A stretch of DNA of 64,000 nucleotides from the NCBI RefSeq assembly GCF_019084075.1, contig NZ_JAHREN010000001.1, positions 2,267,501 to 2,331,500 of the forward strand, given 5' to 3'. A program made the translations under genes and the position numbers. Shown here in pieces: positions 1 through 9,071 of this stretch. Under the pieces are notes generated by a model. That model was not told the origin of the DNA and did no database searches. It was given only the letters and a program-made list of their open reading frames with translations. The DNA is from Siccirubricoccus sp. G192 (GTDB lineage: Bacteria > Pseudomonadota > Alphaproteobacteria > Acetobacterales > Acetobacteraceae). Numbering within the stretch: the stretch's first letter is position 1; every line of letters begins with the position of its first letter.

Positions 1-2
1 CG

Positions 3-734
3 TTTGACGCCCCGCGTCGCCTGCAACCCGATGCCGGAACCCAGGGTTGCGAGACCTGTGGCAGCCGCGTCGCCGGGCTGTGCCGGCCGCTGGACGCGGC
101 GGCGCTGGACGAGGTCTCGGCGGAAGCGCAGCAGATGGCGCTGCCCGCCCGTGCCTGCGTCTTCCGGGAGGGCGACCCCGCCGGCCGGGTCTTCACCCTG
201 ATCGAGGGCACGGCCAAGCTCACCCGGCTGCTGCCGGACGGCAAGCAGCAGGTGGTGGGCTTCCGCTTCGCCGGCGACGTGATCGGCTATACCACGCGCG
301 AGACCTATTCCTTCGATGCCGAATTGCTGACCGATGCGCGGATCTGCCGGCTCGACCGGCCGCAGCTCGATGCGCTGCTCCGACGCTACCCGATGCTGGA
401 GCACCGCCTGCTGGACCTCTGCGTGCAGGAACTGACCAGCACCCAGGAGCAACTGGTGACGGTGGGCCGCCGCTCCGCCGAGGCGCGGGTCGCCGCCTTC
501 CTGCTCTCGCTGGTGGAAGCGCGGCGGCGCCGTGGCGGGACCGGGCGGGTGCTGGAAATGCCCATGACCCGGGCGGATATCGCCGATTTCCTCGGCCTGA
601 CCCTGGAGACGGTGAGCCGCTGCGTCACCGCCTTCCGCAAGCGCGGCTGGCTCCGCGAGCCGGCGCACCAGCGGGTGGAATTGCTGGACACCGGCGCCCT
701 TGCGCGCCTGGCCGAGGGCACCGAGGAGGACTGA
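3..734 (+). CDS. FNR/FnrN-type oxygen-responsive Crp-family regulator, 5' end outside window
   Basis: The reading frame is open from base 3 with no start codon before residue 44, so the gene enters from the left edge. Close to the visible start is GCETCGSRVAGLC, a C-x2-C-x7-C arrangement typical of alphaproteobacterial FNR proteins that bind an oxygen-labile [4Fe-4S] cluster. The likely fourth ligand is the Cys of DARICRLDR, aligned with Cys122 of E. coli FNR. A cyclic-nucleotide-binding-like beta-barrel follows, then a long dimerisation helix. The winged helix contains TRADIADFLGLTLETVSR, whose E-x2-SR recognition residues are those of FNR, so TTGAT-N4-ATCAA-like sites are expected targets. 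Family knowledge implies a switch to micro-oxic respiration. The only uncertainty is how much of the N-terminus is missing. Confidence 0.9.
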   Translation, partial: FDAPRRLQPDAGTQGCETCGSRVAGLCRPLDAAALDEVSAEAQQMALPARACVFREGDPAGRVFTLIEGTAKLTRLLPDGKQQVVGFRFAGDVIGYTTRETYSFDAELLTDARICRLDRPQLDALLRRYPMLEHRLLDLCVQELTSTQEQLVTVGRRSAEARVAAFLLSLVEARRRRGGTGRVLEMPMTRADIADFLGLTLETVSRCVTAFRKRGWLREPAHQRVELLDTGALARLAEGTEED

Positions 735-834
735 CCGGCCTGATGACCGTAGGGCCGCATGGCCCGGAGGTCTGAATCGGTCCGGAGGAGGCAAGCCGCC
801 CTGCCGGAGCCCTGTGGACGCGGGGATGGGCAGT

Positions 835-846
835 CTGATATATCAG
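835..846. promoter_or_regulatory. Perfect 12-bp palindrome CTGATATATCAG upstream of the hydroxylase gene
   Basis: The palindrome lies 31 bp before the start codon at 878. It resembles a dimer-binding operator, but the spacing between TGAT and ATCA is 2 bp rather than the 4 bp of an FNR box, so it is probably not a site for the adjacent FNR-type regulator. It could be an operator for an unidentified regulator. Confidence 0.3.
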
Positions 847-877
847 CGCCACGGCACCTGCCGTGGAGGATTCCCCC

Positions 878-1714
878 ATGGACGGCACCCCCGCTTCCAA
901 CACCCTGTCCGAGGCCGAAGCCGCCAGGCGGGCGCGGCTGTCGCGCCGGCAGCAGGCCTTCCGCGAGGATTTCCGCGCCAGGATCGGCCGGCTCTACCAT
1001 GGCTGGGCGCATGTGGCCCTGATCTTCGCGATCGGCGCCGCCGCCATCTGGTATTTCGCCCGCCAGGTCGGCTCCCCCGCCTGGTATGAATGGCTGGTCG
1101 TGCCGGTGGCCTTCGCCTTCTCGAACGTCTTCGAGTGGTGGATCCACAAATACGTCATGCACCGCCCGGTGCCCGGCTTCCTGGGCATCTACAAGCGGCA
1201 TACCCTGGCGCATCACCAGTTCTTCACCGAGAACGAATACACTTTCGACAATGCGCGGGACTTCCGCATCGTCTTCTTCCCGCCCTATGCGCTGATCACC
1301 TTCATCGCGCTGTCCCTGGTGCCGGCCTTCCTGCTGAACCTGCTCGGCTTCGCCGATGCCGGCTGGCTGCTGCTCATCACCAATACCGCGCTCTACCTGA
1401 ATTACGAGCTGTTCCACTATTTCTGCCACGTGAAGGACGACCGCATCGTCCGCCACATCCCCTTCGTCAACAGCATCCGCCGCCACCATGCCGCGCACCA
1501 CAATACGGCGATCATGATGGAGCGGAATTTCAACCTCACCTATCCGATCGCCGATTGGTTCTTCGGCACCAGCGACCTCCGGCGCGGCATGCTCGGGCAC
1601 CTCTTCAACGGCTATGACACCACCCATGTGCGGCAGGACCTGAAGCGGGTGCGGCACACGCTGGACGACCCGCGCGCCGGTGCGCCGAAGCCGCGCGCGA
1701 TGGCGGCGGAGTAG
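878..1714 (+). CDS. Sterol desaturase / fatty acid hydroxylase superfamily protein
   Basis: This 278-residue integral membrane di-iron enzyme carries the expected histidine clusters: HKYVMH near residue 90, KRHTLAHHQ near 107, HYFCH near 183 and HHAAHH near 206. These ligate two irons that activate O2 for hydroxylation or desaturation of a lipid chain. Several hydrophobic segments separate the clusters and place them on the cytoplasmic face. The ATG at 878 is preferred over an in-frame GTG at 863 because GGAGGA sits 7 bases before it. The substrate (fatty acid, sphingoid base, hopanoid or carotenoid) cannot be told from sequence. A small membrane protein starts 5 bases downstream and is probably co-transcribed. 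Confidence 0.85.
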   Translation: MDGTPASNTLSEAEAARRARLSRRQQAFREDFRARIGRLYHGWAHVALIFAIGAAAIWYFARQVGSPAWYEWLVVPVAFAFSNVFEWWIHKYVMHRPVPGFLGIYKRHTLAHHQFFTENEYTFDNARDFRIVFFPPYALITFIALSLVPAFLLNLLGFADAGWLLLITNTALYLNYELFHYFCHVKDDRIVRHIPFVNSIRRHHAAHHNTAIMMERNFNLTYPIADWFFGTSDLRRGMLGHLFNGYDTTHVRQDLKRVRHTLDDPRAGAPKPRAMAAE

Positions 1715-1719
1715 CGGCC

Positions 1720-1920
1720 ATGGCACTCGCGCGCCTCGATGGCGGCGGCATCAAGCGCTCCCGCGCCTCGCTGGTCGGCGGCATCGCGGTGGGGATCGGC
1801 GTCTTCGCGCTCTGGGCCGCCATCGCCCGCGACCTGGCGGCGGATGGGATCGGTCTGCTGGCGCTCGGCGCCGTGGTGGCGGGGCTGGTCGGGCTCTGGA
1901 TCTGGCGGGCGGATCTGTAG
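1720..1920 (+). CDS. Small two-helix membrane protein, unknown function
   Basis: A 66-residue protein with a basic N-terminus (KRSR) and two hydrophobic stretches, about residues 18-36 and 43-62, separated by a short polar turn. It starts 5 bases after the hydroxylase stop, so the two are likely one transcript. No catalytic motif is visible. The compact hairpin could be an accessory to the hydroxylase, but that is inference from position only. Composition and codon use match the neighbours, which favours a real gene over a chance frame. Confidence 0.55.
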   Translation: MALARLDGGGIKRSRASLVGGIAVGIGVFALWAAIARDLAADGIGLLALGAVVAGLVGLWIWRADL

Positions 1921-2164
1921 AGCAAACCTCGCTCACGCGGCATCTTCCTGCCATCAATCGCGTCGTGCCGCAGGCACGTCTCCGGCGTGATGCGCAAGCC
2001 GCCGGTTTGCCTGGCTTCGCGATCCGCTTGGCGCGAGCGCCGTTCGGCGCATCGGACCAGTCAAAAGACCGGCCCTTTGGCATCACGCGAGCGACGGATG
2101 CTCCAGGGCGGATCGCGGGCGAGGGTGAACCTCCGGAGGGTGAATCTGCCCGGCCAGCGCCGCC

Positions 2165-3673
2165 TCAACCCTCGCCGAGGAGGCCGGCCGCGGCCGCATC
2201 CCCCAGCGGCACCTCGATGTCGCAGACCAGCCCCGCGGCTTCCCAGGCAAGCGACACCGTGCCACCGAGCTGGCCCCGCACCGTGCTGTCCAGCACCCGC
2301 GAGCCGAAGCCGCGCCGCCCCGGTGGCCCCGTCACCGGCGGCCCGCCCGCCTCGGCCCAGCGCAGCCGCAGCGTCCCCGCCGGCCCGCCGTCCAGCCGCC
2401 AGGATACCGAGACGCGGCCCGCCGGCGTCGACAGTGCGCCGTATTTCACCGCGTTGGTCGCCAATTCGTGCACCGCCATCGCCAGCGGCTGCGCCGCACC
2501 GGTCGGCAGCGCCACCACGGGCCCCTCCAGCCCGGCTCGCGGTCCGCCCATGCCATTGTCGTCGAGGAAGGCCGCCAATTCGCCGCGCAGCAGGACCCGC
2601 AGGTCGGCGCCGGCCCAGCGATCCTCGGCCAGCACCGCCTGCGCCCGCGCCAGCGCGCCCACCCGGCCCTCGATCGCCCGCATATAGGTCGGCACGTCCG
2701 AGGCCTTGGTCAGGCGAAGCGCCGCCTGCACCACGGCGAGCGCGTTCTTGGCGCGGTGGTCCACCTCCCGCATCAGCAGCGCCTGCCGCTCCTCCGCCAC
2801 CTTGCGCTCGGTGACATTGAGGAACAGGGCGGCGAAGCGCCCGGGCTCGGTGCGGTAGGCGAAGACCTCGAACCAGCGGCCGAGCGCCGCGACTTGGTAT
2901 TCGCAATGCACGGGCTCCCCGGTCTCCGCCACCCGGGTGTAGGTATCGGTCCAGAATCGCTCAAGGCCGGGGATGGCTTCGCTGGCGAGGCGGCCGATGA
3001 TCGCTGCCGGCGGGAGGCCGGTCAGCCGCTCCCACGCGGCATTGACCTCCAGGTAGCGGAAGTCGGCTGCCGCGCCGCCCGGCCCATGGACGATCTCGCA
3101 CAGGGCGAAGCCCTCGTGCATGTTCTCGAACACGGCACGCCAGCGCGCCTCGCCGGCGCGCAGCGCTTCGCGCGTCAGGTGCTCCTCGGTGACGTCCTTG
3201 CAGACGACGAGCACGCCGCCGACCCCGCCGGGCCGGGTGTCATCGTCGATGGGGCTGTAGCCGTAGGTCCACCAGACATCCTCGCGCCGGCCGTGCCGCG
3301 TCACCGGCACGAGCTGGTCCTCGTGCCAGGTCGCGCCCCGCCCGGCCAAGACGAATTCGATCTGCGGGCCGATGGTGTCCCAGATCTCGGCCCAGCACTC
3401 CCGCCCGGCTTGTCCCAGGGCCGAGGGGTGGCGCTCGGGCCCCATCGTCTGGCGATAGGCGTCGTTGTAGAACTGGGTCAGCTCGGGGCCCCACCAGATG
3501 AACATGGGGTGGCGGCTGTTCAGCAGCAGCCGGACCGCCGTACGGAGGGTCTGGGGCCATGCGCCGGGCGGGCCGAGCGGGGTCGCGGCCCAGTCGAAGG
3601 CTCGCATGAGCGCGCCCATTTCCCCGCCCTTGGCAAGGAAGCCTTTTCCATCCGGGGCGGCCTCATCGTCCAT
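2165..3673 (-). CDS. HWE-family sensor histidine kinase with two PAS domains
   Basis: A soluble 502-residue kinase. Two PAS/PAC-like modules occupy about residues 25-150 (WWGPELTQFYNDAYR, then the VVCKDVTEEH exit) and 165-290 (ending LFLNVTERKVAEERQ). The phosphoacceptor region has REVDHRAKNALAVVQ, followed by the N-box HELATNAVKYGALS and the W-x-E motif RWAEAGGPPV. Those features and the absence of a normal F-box define the HWE class, common in alphaproteobacteria and often linked to light or general stress response. There is no transmembrane segment or obvious LOV cysteine, so the signal is probably cytoplasmic and unknown. The start MDDEAAPDG at 3673 is chosen because the PAS fold begins soon after it; the frame stays open a further 79 codons upstream without domain character. 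No response regulator is adjacent. Confidence 0.85.
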   Translation of the reverse strand: MDDEAAPDGKGFLAKGGEMGALMRAFDWAATPLGPPGAWPQTLRTAVRLLLNSRHPMFIWWGPELTQFYNDAYRQTMGPERHPSALGQAGRECWAEIWDTIGPQIEFVLAGRGATWHEDQLVPVTRHGRREDVWWTYGYSPIDDDTRPGGVGGVLVVCKDVTEEHLTREALRAGEARWRAVFENMHEGFALCEIVHGPGGAAADFRYLEVNAAWERLTGLPPAAIIGRLASEAIPGLERFWTDTYTRVAETGEPVHCEYQVAALGRWFEVFAYRTEPGRFAALFLNVTERKVAEERQALLMREVDHRAKNALAVVQAALRLTKASDVPTYMRAIEGRVGALARAQAVLAEDRWAGADLRVLLRGELAAFLDDNGMGGPRAGLEGPVVALPTGAAQPLAMAVHELATNAVKYGALSTPAGRVSVSWRLDGGPAGTLRLRWAEAGGPPVTGPPGRRGFGSRVLDSTVRGQLGGTVSLAWEAAGLVCDIEVPLGDAAAAGLLGEG

Positions 3674-3989
3674 GCGGCACCGCGTCCTCGGCAAGGGGTG
3701 TGCCTGCCTGCCCCCGGCTCGGGGCGGCGCGGTCCGGCGCGCTGGCACGGCGGTGCCGGCCGGTTGCGGCCCGCCCGCCGGTGAAGGCTCCGGGTTGGAG
3801 CGTGCGGGGCGGATAACGGGTCTTGCGGGGCAGCATCGGCGCCATTCCGGGGTCGATGCCGCAACCGTGTCAATGCCTGGCGCCGGTTGTTTCGCGCCCT
3901 GGCCCGGCATTCGGCGGAGGCCAATCTCCCCGGCCTTGCGGGGGGAAGCGCCGGCCGCCTAGGCTTCCCGCAACGCGCGGGGGAAGGCG
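3674..3989. other. 316-bp divergent intergenic region
   Basis: This lies between the minus-strand kinase and the plus-strand racemase-like gene. It should hold both promoters. No conserved gene, RNA or clear operator was recognised; open frames here are low-complexity GC-driven extensions. Confidence 0.5.
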
Positions 3990-4812
3990 GTGCGGCTCTG
4001 GTACCAATCGCTGACGCGGGCCGATGCCTGGCCCGCCTATGCCGCGGCGCTCCGGCGCATCCTGGAGGCGGCGGCCGATCCCGGAACCACCCTCGCGATC
4101 CATGGCATCACCGGCCGCGGCGGCATCGGCGACCAGTACCGCAGCCTGGAGTTCATCGAGACCATCGAGGTGCTGGAGAATGTGGCGCGCGCCGAGGCCG
4201 AGGGCTTCGATGCCGTGCTGCTCGGCAATATCACCGACCCGGGCCTCCGCGCCGCACGGGAAATGGCCGGCATCCCGGTGCTCGGCCTCTGCGAGACGGC
4301 GCTCCTCACCGCCTGCCAGATGGGGGTCTCGATCGGCCTGGTAGTCGCCAATGACAAGCACCATGCGCGGGTGGCGGAGAATATCGCGCTGAGCGGCCTC
4401 GGCACTCGCGTCGTGGCGGTGGAGCGGATGCGGGTGGACCGCCTGCCCGACCTCGACACCGCCTTCACCGGCGGCGCGGTGCGCGACCGCATCATCGCGC
4501 AATTCCCAGGCCGCCGCCGCCACCTGCGTGGAACGCGGCGCGGAGGTGGTGATCCCGGCCGCCGGGGTCGCCATGCTGCTGCTGGCCGATGCCGGCATCA
4601 CCGAAGCCGGGCCGGATGGCGGCCCGCGGGCGCCCGTGCTGAATGCCGCCGTGGCGCTGCTCAAGCAGGGCGAGACCACGGTGAAGCTGAACCGGCTGAT
4701 GGGCGGTCGCTTCACCAGCCGTCGCGGCGCCTATGCCCGGCCGCCGCCGGACCAGCTTGCCGAGCTGCGCCGCGCCTATGGGCCGATCTTCCCCGGGCTG
4801 CAGGAGGGCTGA
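3990..4812 (+). pseudogene. Asp/Glu/hydantoin racemase-like protein, split by one frameshift and lacking both catalytic cysteines
   Basis: The GTG start at 3990 follows a GGAAGG ribosome site. The first frame runs to about 4504 and the second continues from about 4508 to the stop at 4812; removing one C from the CCC at 4505-4507 restores a 273-residue protein. The fold signatures are clear: LLGNITDPGLRAAREM in the first half and VVIPAAGVAML in the second, aligned with the A-C-F-D-D-P-G-L and G-C-A-G-M motifs of hydantoin racemases. In this protein both catalytic cysteines are replaced (by Asn and Ala), so ordinary two-base racemisation is unlikely. The next gene starts 2 bases after the stop, suggesting an operon with the SDR. 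The break may be a sequencing error. Confidence 0.7.
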
Positions 4813-4814
4813 GC

Positions 4815-5535
4815 ATGGCGCGCTATGACGGCAAGCTGATCGTGGTGACCGGCGCCGCCGGCGGCATCGGCCGCGCCACCATCCCAATCCTGGCGGCGGA
4901 GGGTGCGCGGCTGCTGCTGGTGGATGTGGCGCGGGGGCCGCTGGAGGAGATCGCGGCGGCGCTGCCGGCCGGCCAGGCGGTGGCGCATGAATCCGACCCC
5001 GGCTCGCTCGCCGCCTGCCGGGCGGCGCTGGAGGCGGCGCCCGGCCCCATTCATGGCTTGGTGCATCTCGCCGGCATCTTCGTGCCGCATGAACTGGACG
5101 ACGCGGCGCCGGCCATCTACCAGCGCACCCTGGCGGCGAATGCCACCAATGGCTTCGACCTGGCGATCGCCGCCGCGCCTCGGGCAGGGCAGCCGCATCG
5201 TCTTCGTCAGTTCCCTGGCCTTCCGCCGCGGCTCGCCGGACCATATCGCCTATTCCATGGCGAAGGGCGCGCTGGCCGGGCTGACCCGCAGCCTGTCGCG
5301 CCGGCTGGCGCCGGAGAGGGTGCTGGTGAACGGCCTCTGCCCCGGCGTCATCGAGACGCCGATGCCCGCCCATGTCATCGCCGCGCGGGGCGAGGCCTAT
5401 CGCGCCAGCGTGCCGCTCGGCCGCTTCGGCCGGCCGGAGGAGGTGGGGTCGGTGATCGAGTTCCTGCTCTCCCCGGCCTCTTCCTACATAACCGGGCAGT
5501 TGATCAACGTGGATGGCGGCATGATCAACGGCTGA
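4815..5535 (+). pseudogene. Short-chain dehydrogenase/reductase, split by one frameshift
   Basis: Classical SDR of about 239 residues. The Rossmann motif [10 protein letters not shown] is at residue 12, with HLAGIF in the NNAG position, a catalytic Ser in FVSSLAF, Tyr and Lys in YSMAK, and the C-terminal LINVDGGM. The first frame runs to about 5178, the second from 5180 to 5535. Deleting one C at 5178-5179 joins them as [14 protein letters not shown], so this may be a sequencing artefact. It overlaps nothing and starts 2 bases after the racemase-like gene. The probable reaction is NAD(P)-dependent oxidoreduction of a small hydroxy or keto substrate, with the substrate unknown. Confidence 0.75.
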
Positions 5536-5630
5536 GCGCGGCGGGGCAGGGCTGCAACCCGCCCGCCCCCTGGCCGTTCTGACCAGTAATTGGTTGTGAT
5601 TCCAGGGGGGATGGGTCCAAGGGACTGGCC

Positions 5631-6944
5631 ATGGACGATGACATCAGCGTGCCGGGCACGCCGCGGGGTGCGTCACATGGAATGTCCGGCGCAGCCGCCG
5701 AGGCCCCGCATGAGGCCGTGCAGGCCGCGGCGAGCGAACGGCTGCTCCGGGCTGCCCTGCCGCCCGGCTGGTCGGTGCTGGGCCGCTGCCGCTTCAGCAC
5801 CGCGAGCCCCGGTCCCTTCGCCACTGGCTGCCACGCGCTGGCGCATCCCGGGATCGGGATCGCGCTGATCGACATCGCGCCGGATGTCACGCCCAATGCG
5901 GAGTCCCGGCTGCGCCGCGCGCTCAGCGTGGTGGAGTTCTGGCCCGATTTCCCCGGCACGCTGCCGGTCCTGCACGAACGGGTCGAGGCGGCGGCGCTGC
6001 GTGACCTGGAGCCGCTGCTGCGGCAGGGTTTCGCCACCCTGCCGGGGCTGACCGTGGCCGGCGGCCCGGCCTGGGTCGCCGCGGTGCGCCAGGCGCTGGC
6101 GGAGGACCACGCCTGGGAGGTGGCGGGCCAGCCCCGGCGCATGCCCTCGCCAGCGCCGTTGACGGAACTGGAGACGGAACCGGAGGCGCGGCCACGCCGG
6201 CGCCGCCGCGGCCCGCTGCTCTTCCTCGGCTTCCTCGCAACCTTCGTGGTGGGCCTCGCCACCGGGGTGCTGCTGCTGGCCGGGCCTGTCGCGCCGGAGC
6301 GGCCGGCGCCCGCCGCCCCCGCCCTGGCCACCCCCGCTCCGCGGGCGGCCCCGGGCACCCCCGCTCCGCGGGCGGCCCCGGCCGCCGTGGCCAGCCAGCC
6401 GCCCTCCATGCCCCTGACGCTGCCCAGGTCGCTGGCCCTGCCGGACATGCCACCCGTCACGGCACCGGAGCCCGCGTCGTCGCTCGCCGGCACGGATGCC
6501 CCGGTGCCCGAGGCGGCGCCCGCCGCGGTACCCGAGCCGCCGCCCCTGGCGGCAACCGCGCCGCCGCTGCTGTCCGGCATGGCAGCGGACCCGGTGGCCA
6601 CTGCCGCGCCGCTGCCACCCGAGCCTGAGCCCATGACGGCCGCGGCCGCCGGCCTCGTGCCACAGCCGCCGGCCGATACCCTGGCCGGCGCCAACGCGGT
6701 GCCGCTGCCGGCCGAATTGCCGCCCTCCGACATGGCGGAGGCGCCGGATCAGCCGCCCCTGCCGCCCCCGGCGGCGCCGCCCGCGCCCGCCGTGCGGGCC
6801 GCCGCGCCGGCCAGGCCGCGCGCCGCCCGCCCGCTCACCATCGACCGTGCCTGCAGCCTGGCCCTGTTCCGCTTCCAGCAGGGCCAGGCGCTTTCGGCGG
6901 CCGAGCAGGCCTATGTCCGCGATGGCTGCGCCAGCCGGCGCTGA
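5631..6944 (+). CDS. One-TM protein with uncharacterised cytoplasmic domain and Pro/Ala-rich periplasmic tail (paralog of 9292-10642)
   Basis: 437 residues. Residues about 38-160 form a folded domain (LPPGWSVLGRCRF ... IGIALIDIAPD ... GGPAWVAAVRQAL) clearly similar to the N-terminus of the minus-strand gene at 9292-10642. An Arg-rich stop-transfer segment (RPRRRRRG) and one transmembrane helix (LLFLGFLATFVVGLATGVLL, about 197-216) follow. Then comes about 190 residues of Pro/Ala/Val-rich low-complexity sequence and a short C-terminal helical piece (RACSLALFRFQQGQALSAAE) with two Cys. Topology is N-in, C-periplasmic. The tail could span peptidoglycan. No enzyme motif is visible and the family is not recognised. 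Confidence 0.7.
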   Translation: MDDDISVPGTPRGASHGMSGAAAEAPHEAVQAAASERLLRAALPPGWSVLGRCRFSTASPGPFATGCHALAHPGIGIALIDIAPDVTPNAESRLRRALSVVEFWPDFPGTLPVLHERVEAAALRDLEPLLRQGFATLPGLTVAGGPAWVAAVRQALAEDHAWEVAGQPRRMPSPAPLTELETEPEARPRRRRRGPLLFLGFLATFVVGLATGVLLLAGPVAPERPAPAAPALATPAPRAAPGTPAPRAAPAAVASQPPSMPLTLPRSLALPDMPPVTAPEPASSLAGTDAPVPEAAPAAVPEPPPLAATAPPLLSGMAADPVATAAPLPPEPEPMTAAAAGLVPQPPADTLAGANAVPLPAELPPSDMAEAPDQPPLPPPAAPPAPAVRAAAPARPRAARPLTIDRACSLALFRFQQGQALSAAEQAYVRDGCASRR

Positions 6945-7024
6945 GGACGCCGCCGGCGCGGCTTGCCGGATGGGCCGCCCGGTGCTGCGATGCGGGCCGC
7001 AGCGGGGCGGGGGAAGAGGGCATC

Positions 7025-7816
7025 ATGGCAGGCATCCGGCTCGGCAACCCGGTGAAGGACAAGCTGGCCGCGGGGGGAGGTCGCGCTTGGCCTGGGGGTG
7101 CGGCTGTCGCGCTCCGCCGAGATCGCCCGCATCGCCAGGGCCACGGGGCATGACTTCCTCTTCATCGATGTCCAGCACAGCCTGTTTACGCGGGAAACCA
7201 TCGGGCACATGGCACAGGCCGCGCTCGCCCTCGGCATCGCCCCGGTGGCGCGGGTGCGGGGGTGGGCGACAGGGATGTGCAGGCGCTGCTCGACAACGGC
7301 GTCACCGGCATCGTCTATCCGGACGTGAATACCGCGGCGGATGCGGAGCAGGCGGTGGCGGCGGTGCGCTTCGCCCCGCTCGGGCGGCGCTCCGTCACCG
7401 GCGGCTACCCCTATTTCGACTTCCGCGCCGTGCCGCTGGCCGAGGCCGTGCCGGCGGTGGAGGCCGCCACCCTGCTGGTCTGCATGATCGAGACGCGGGA
7501 AGGCGTGGCGAATATCGAGGCGATCGCCGCCACGCCGGGGATCGATGTGATCCATATCGGCATGAACGACCTGCTGACCGACATGGGCAAGCCCGGCCGC
7601 TTCGACGACCCGGAATTGTCCGAAGCGCTGGAGCGCGTGCTGGCGGCCTGCCGCGCCCATGGCAGGCATCTCGGCTGCGGCGGCAACCGCGACCCGCGCC
7701 GCCAGGCCGAGATCATCCGCAAGGGCGCCCGCTTCCTCACCACCCAGACCGATATCGGCCTGCTCAGCGCCGGCGCCGCCGCCTGGACCCGCGACCTCCG
7801 GGAGGCGCTGGGGTAG
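7025..7816 (+). pseudogene. HpcH/HpaI-family class II aldolase, two compensating frameshifts in G runs
   Basis: The reconstructed product is about 263 residues: LGNPVKDKLAAGEVALG at the N-terminus, FIDVQHSLFTRE, CMIETREGVANIEAIA (metal-binding Glu region), GMNDLLTDMGKPG and a typical C-terminus. The family performs metal-dependent retro-aldol cleavage of 2-keto-3-deoxy sugar acids or 4-hydroxy-2-oxo acids to pyruvate. The frame is lost at the G6 run 7072-7077 (one G too many), changes again at the G5 run 7258-7262 (one G too few), and is correct afterwards. Two opposite one-base slips in G runs of one gene are more typical of base-calling error than decay. The first ATG at 7025 gives the conventional N-terminus. 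Confidence 0.75.
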
Positions 7817-7928
7817 TTGGGTTGAGAGCCTGTCCCGGTAGACATTGGGTCGGCCATGGAACGGGGAAAGCGGAGAGACGTTCGTCCTGCCTCTGGAGCG
7901 TGATCGCTTGAGGTGCCCGCACCGAAAA

Positions 7929-7941
7929 GCGTGAATCACGC
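7929..7941. promoter_or_regulatory. Palindrome GCGTGAATCACGC before the Old Yellow Enzyme gene
   Basis: A perfect 13-bp inverted repeat with a central A, 22 bases before the start at 7963. A partial second copy (GCGTGATCGC, about 7900-7909) lies 20 bp further up. Old Yellow Enzyme genes are commonly controlled by adjacent TetR or MarR repressors, but no such gene is present here, so the operator assignment is inference. Confidence 0.3.
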
Positions 7942-7962
7942 GATCAAACAATGGTCTGGAGC

Positions 7963-9066
7963 ATGAGCGCGCTGTTCTCGCCGCTTCGGGTCGGCGGTCT
8001 CGAACTGACGAACCGAATCGTCATCGCGCCGATGTGCCAGTACTCGGCCGTCGAAGGGCGCATGACCGACTGGCACCTCATCCACCTCGGCCATCTCGCT
8101 CTTTCAGGCGCGGCGCTGCTGATGATCGAGGCGACCGCCGTCCTGCCCGAGGGGCGGATCACCTATGCCGATGTCGGACTATGGGACGACGCGACGGAAG
8201 CGGCGATCGCCCGTACGGTGGAGGGCATCCGTCGTTGGTCCGACATGCCGATCGCCATCCAACTGGCGCATGCGGGCCGCAAGGCCTCGACAGAGGTGCC
8301 GTGGAAGGGTGGCGCGCAGATCCCGCCCGGCCACGCGAACGGCTGGCTGACGGTCGCGCCCACCGCGGTCCCCTATGAACAAGGCGAGCATCCTCCAGCC
8401 GCACTCGACCGGGAGGGCCTCGCGCGGGTGAGGGATGCCTTTGCCGAGGCGACGCGGCGCGCGGCTCGGCTGGGGATCGAAGCCGTACAGGTCCATGGCG
8501 CGCATGGCTACCTGCTGCATCAATTCCTCTCGCCGCTCTCCAACCAGCGCGATGACGAGTATGGCGGCAGCCTTGAGAACCGCATGCGCTTCCCACTCGA
8601 AGTCTTCGACGCGGTGCGCGCCGCTTTCCCCGCGGACCGCCCGGTCACCATGCGCGTCTCGGGAACCGATTGGGTGCAGGGCGGCTGGGACATCGAGCAG
8701 ACCCAAGCCTTCGCGCGGGCGCTCGAGGCGCGCGGCTGCGCCGCCATCCATGTCTCGAGCGGGGGGCTTGATCCCGCCCAGCGCATCCCGGTTGGTCCGA
8801 GCTACCAGGTGCCTCTTGCGCGCGCCGTGAAGGCGGAGACGCGCATGCCCGTGATAGCCGTCGGGCTCATTACCGCGTTCGATCAGGCCGAAGCCATCGT
8901 GGGCACCGGCGACGCAGACCTGATCGCGCTCGCGCGGACGGTTCTCTACAACCCGCGCTGGCCCTGGCACGCCGCCGCCCATTTCGGCGCACAGGTGAAA
9001 GCGCCGGAGCAGTACCTGGCGGCACGGCCACGGGAGCACCGCGACCTGTTCGACCTCGGGCATTGA
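7963..9066 (+). CDS. NADH:flavin oxidoreductase, Old Yellow Enzyme (YqjM/XenA class)
   Basis: A 367-residue FMN-dependent ene-reductase. It has IAPMCQYSA with the Cys that marks the YqjM (thermophilic-like) class, QLAHAGRKAST, the substrate-binding HGAHGYLLHQF with His/His/Tyr, the NQRDDEYGGSLENR loop and the GDADLIALAR phosphate-binding end. It reduces activated C=C bonds, quinones or nitro compounds with NAD(P)H. The start at 7963 (MSALFSPLRVGG) gives the usual family N-terminus; an in-frame ATG at 7951 is the alternative. The stop abuts an IS5-type transposase remnant, so the gene may sit at an old insertion point. It is apparently monocistronic. Confidence 0.9.
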   Translation: MSALFSPLRVGGLELTNRIVIAPMCQYSAVEGRMTDWHLIHLGHLALSGAALLMIEATAVLPEGRITYADVGLWDDATEAAIARTVEGIRRWSDMPIAIQLAHAGRKASTEVPWKGGAQIPPGHANGWLTVAPTAVPYEQGEHPPAALDREGLARVRDAFAEATRRAARLGIEAVQVHGAHGYLLHQFLSPLSNQRDDEYGGSLENRMRFPLEVFDAVRAAFPADRPVTMRVSGTDWVQGGWDIEQTQAFARALEARGCAAIHVSSGGLDPAQRIPVGPSYQVPLARAVKAETRMPVIAVGLITAFDQAEAIVGTGDADLIALARTVLYNPRWPWHAAAHFGAQVKAPEQYLAARPREHRDLFDLGH

Positions 9067-9071
9067 GGCCT

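Noticed and set aside
2468-3784. A 438-codon plus-strand frame over the histidine kinase
   Set aside because: It is the complement of a well-supported HWE kinase; no family resemblance.
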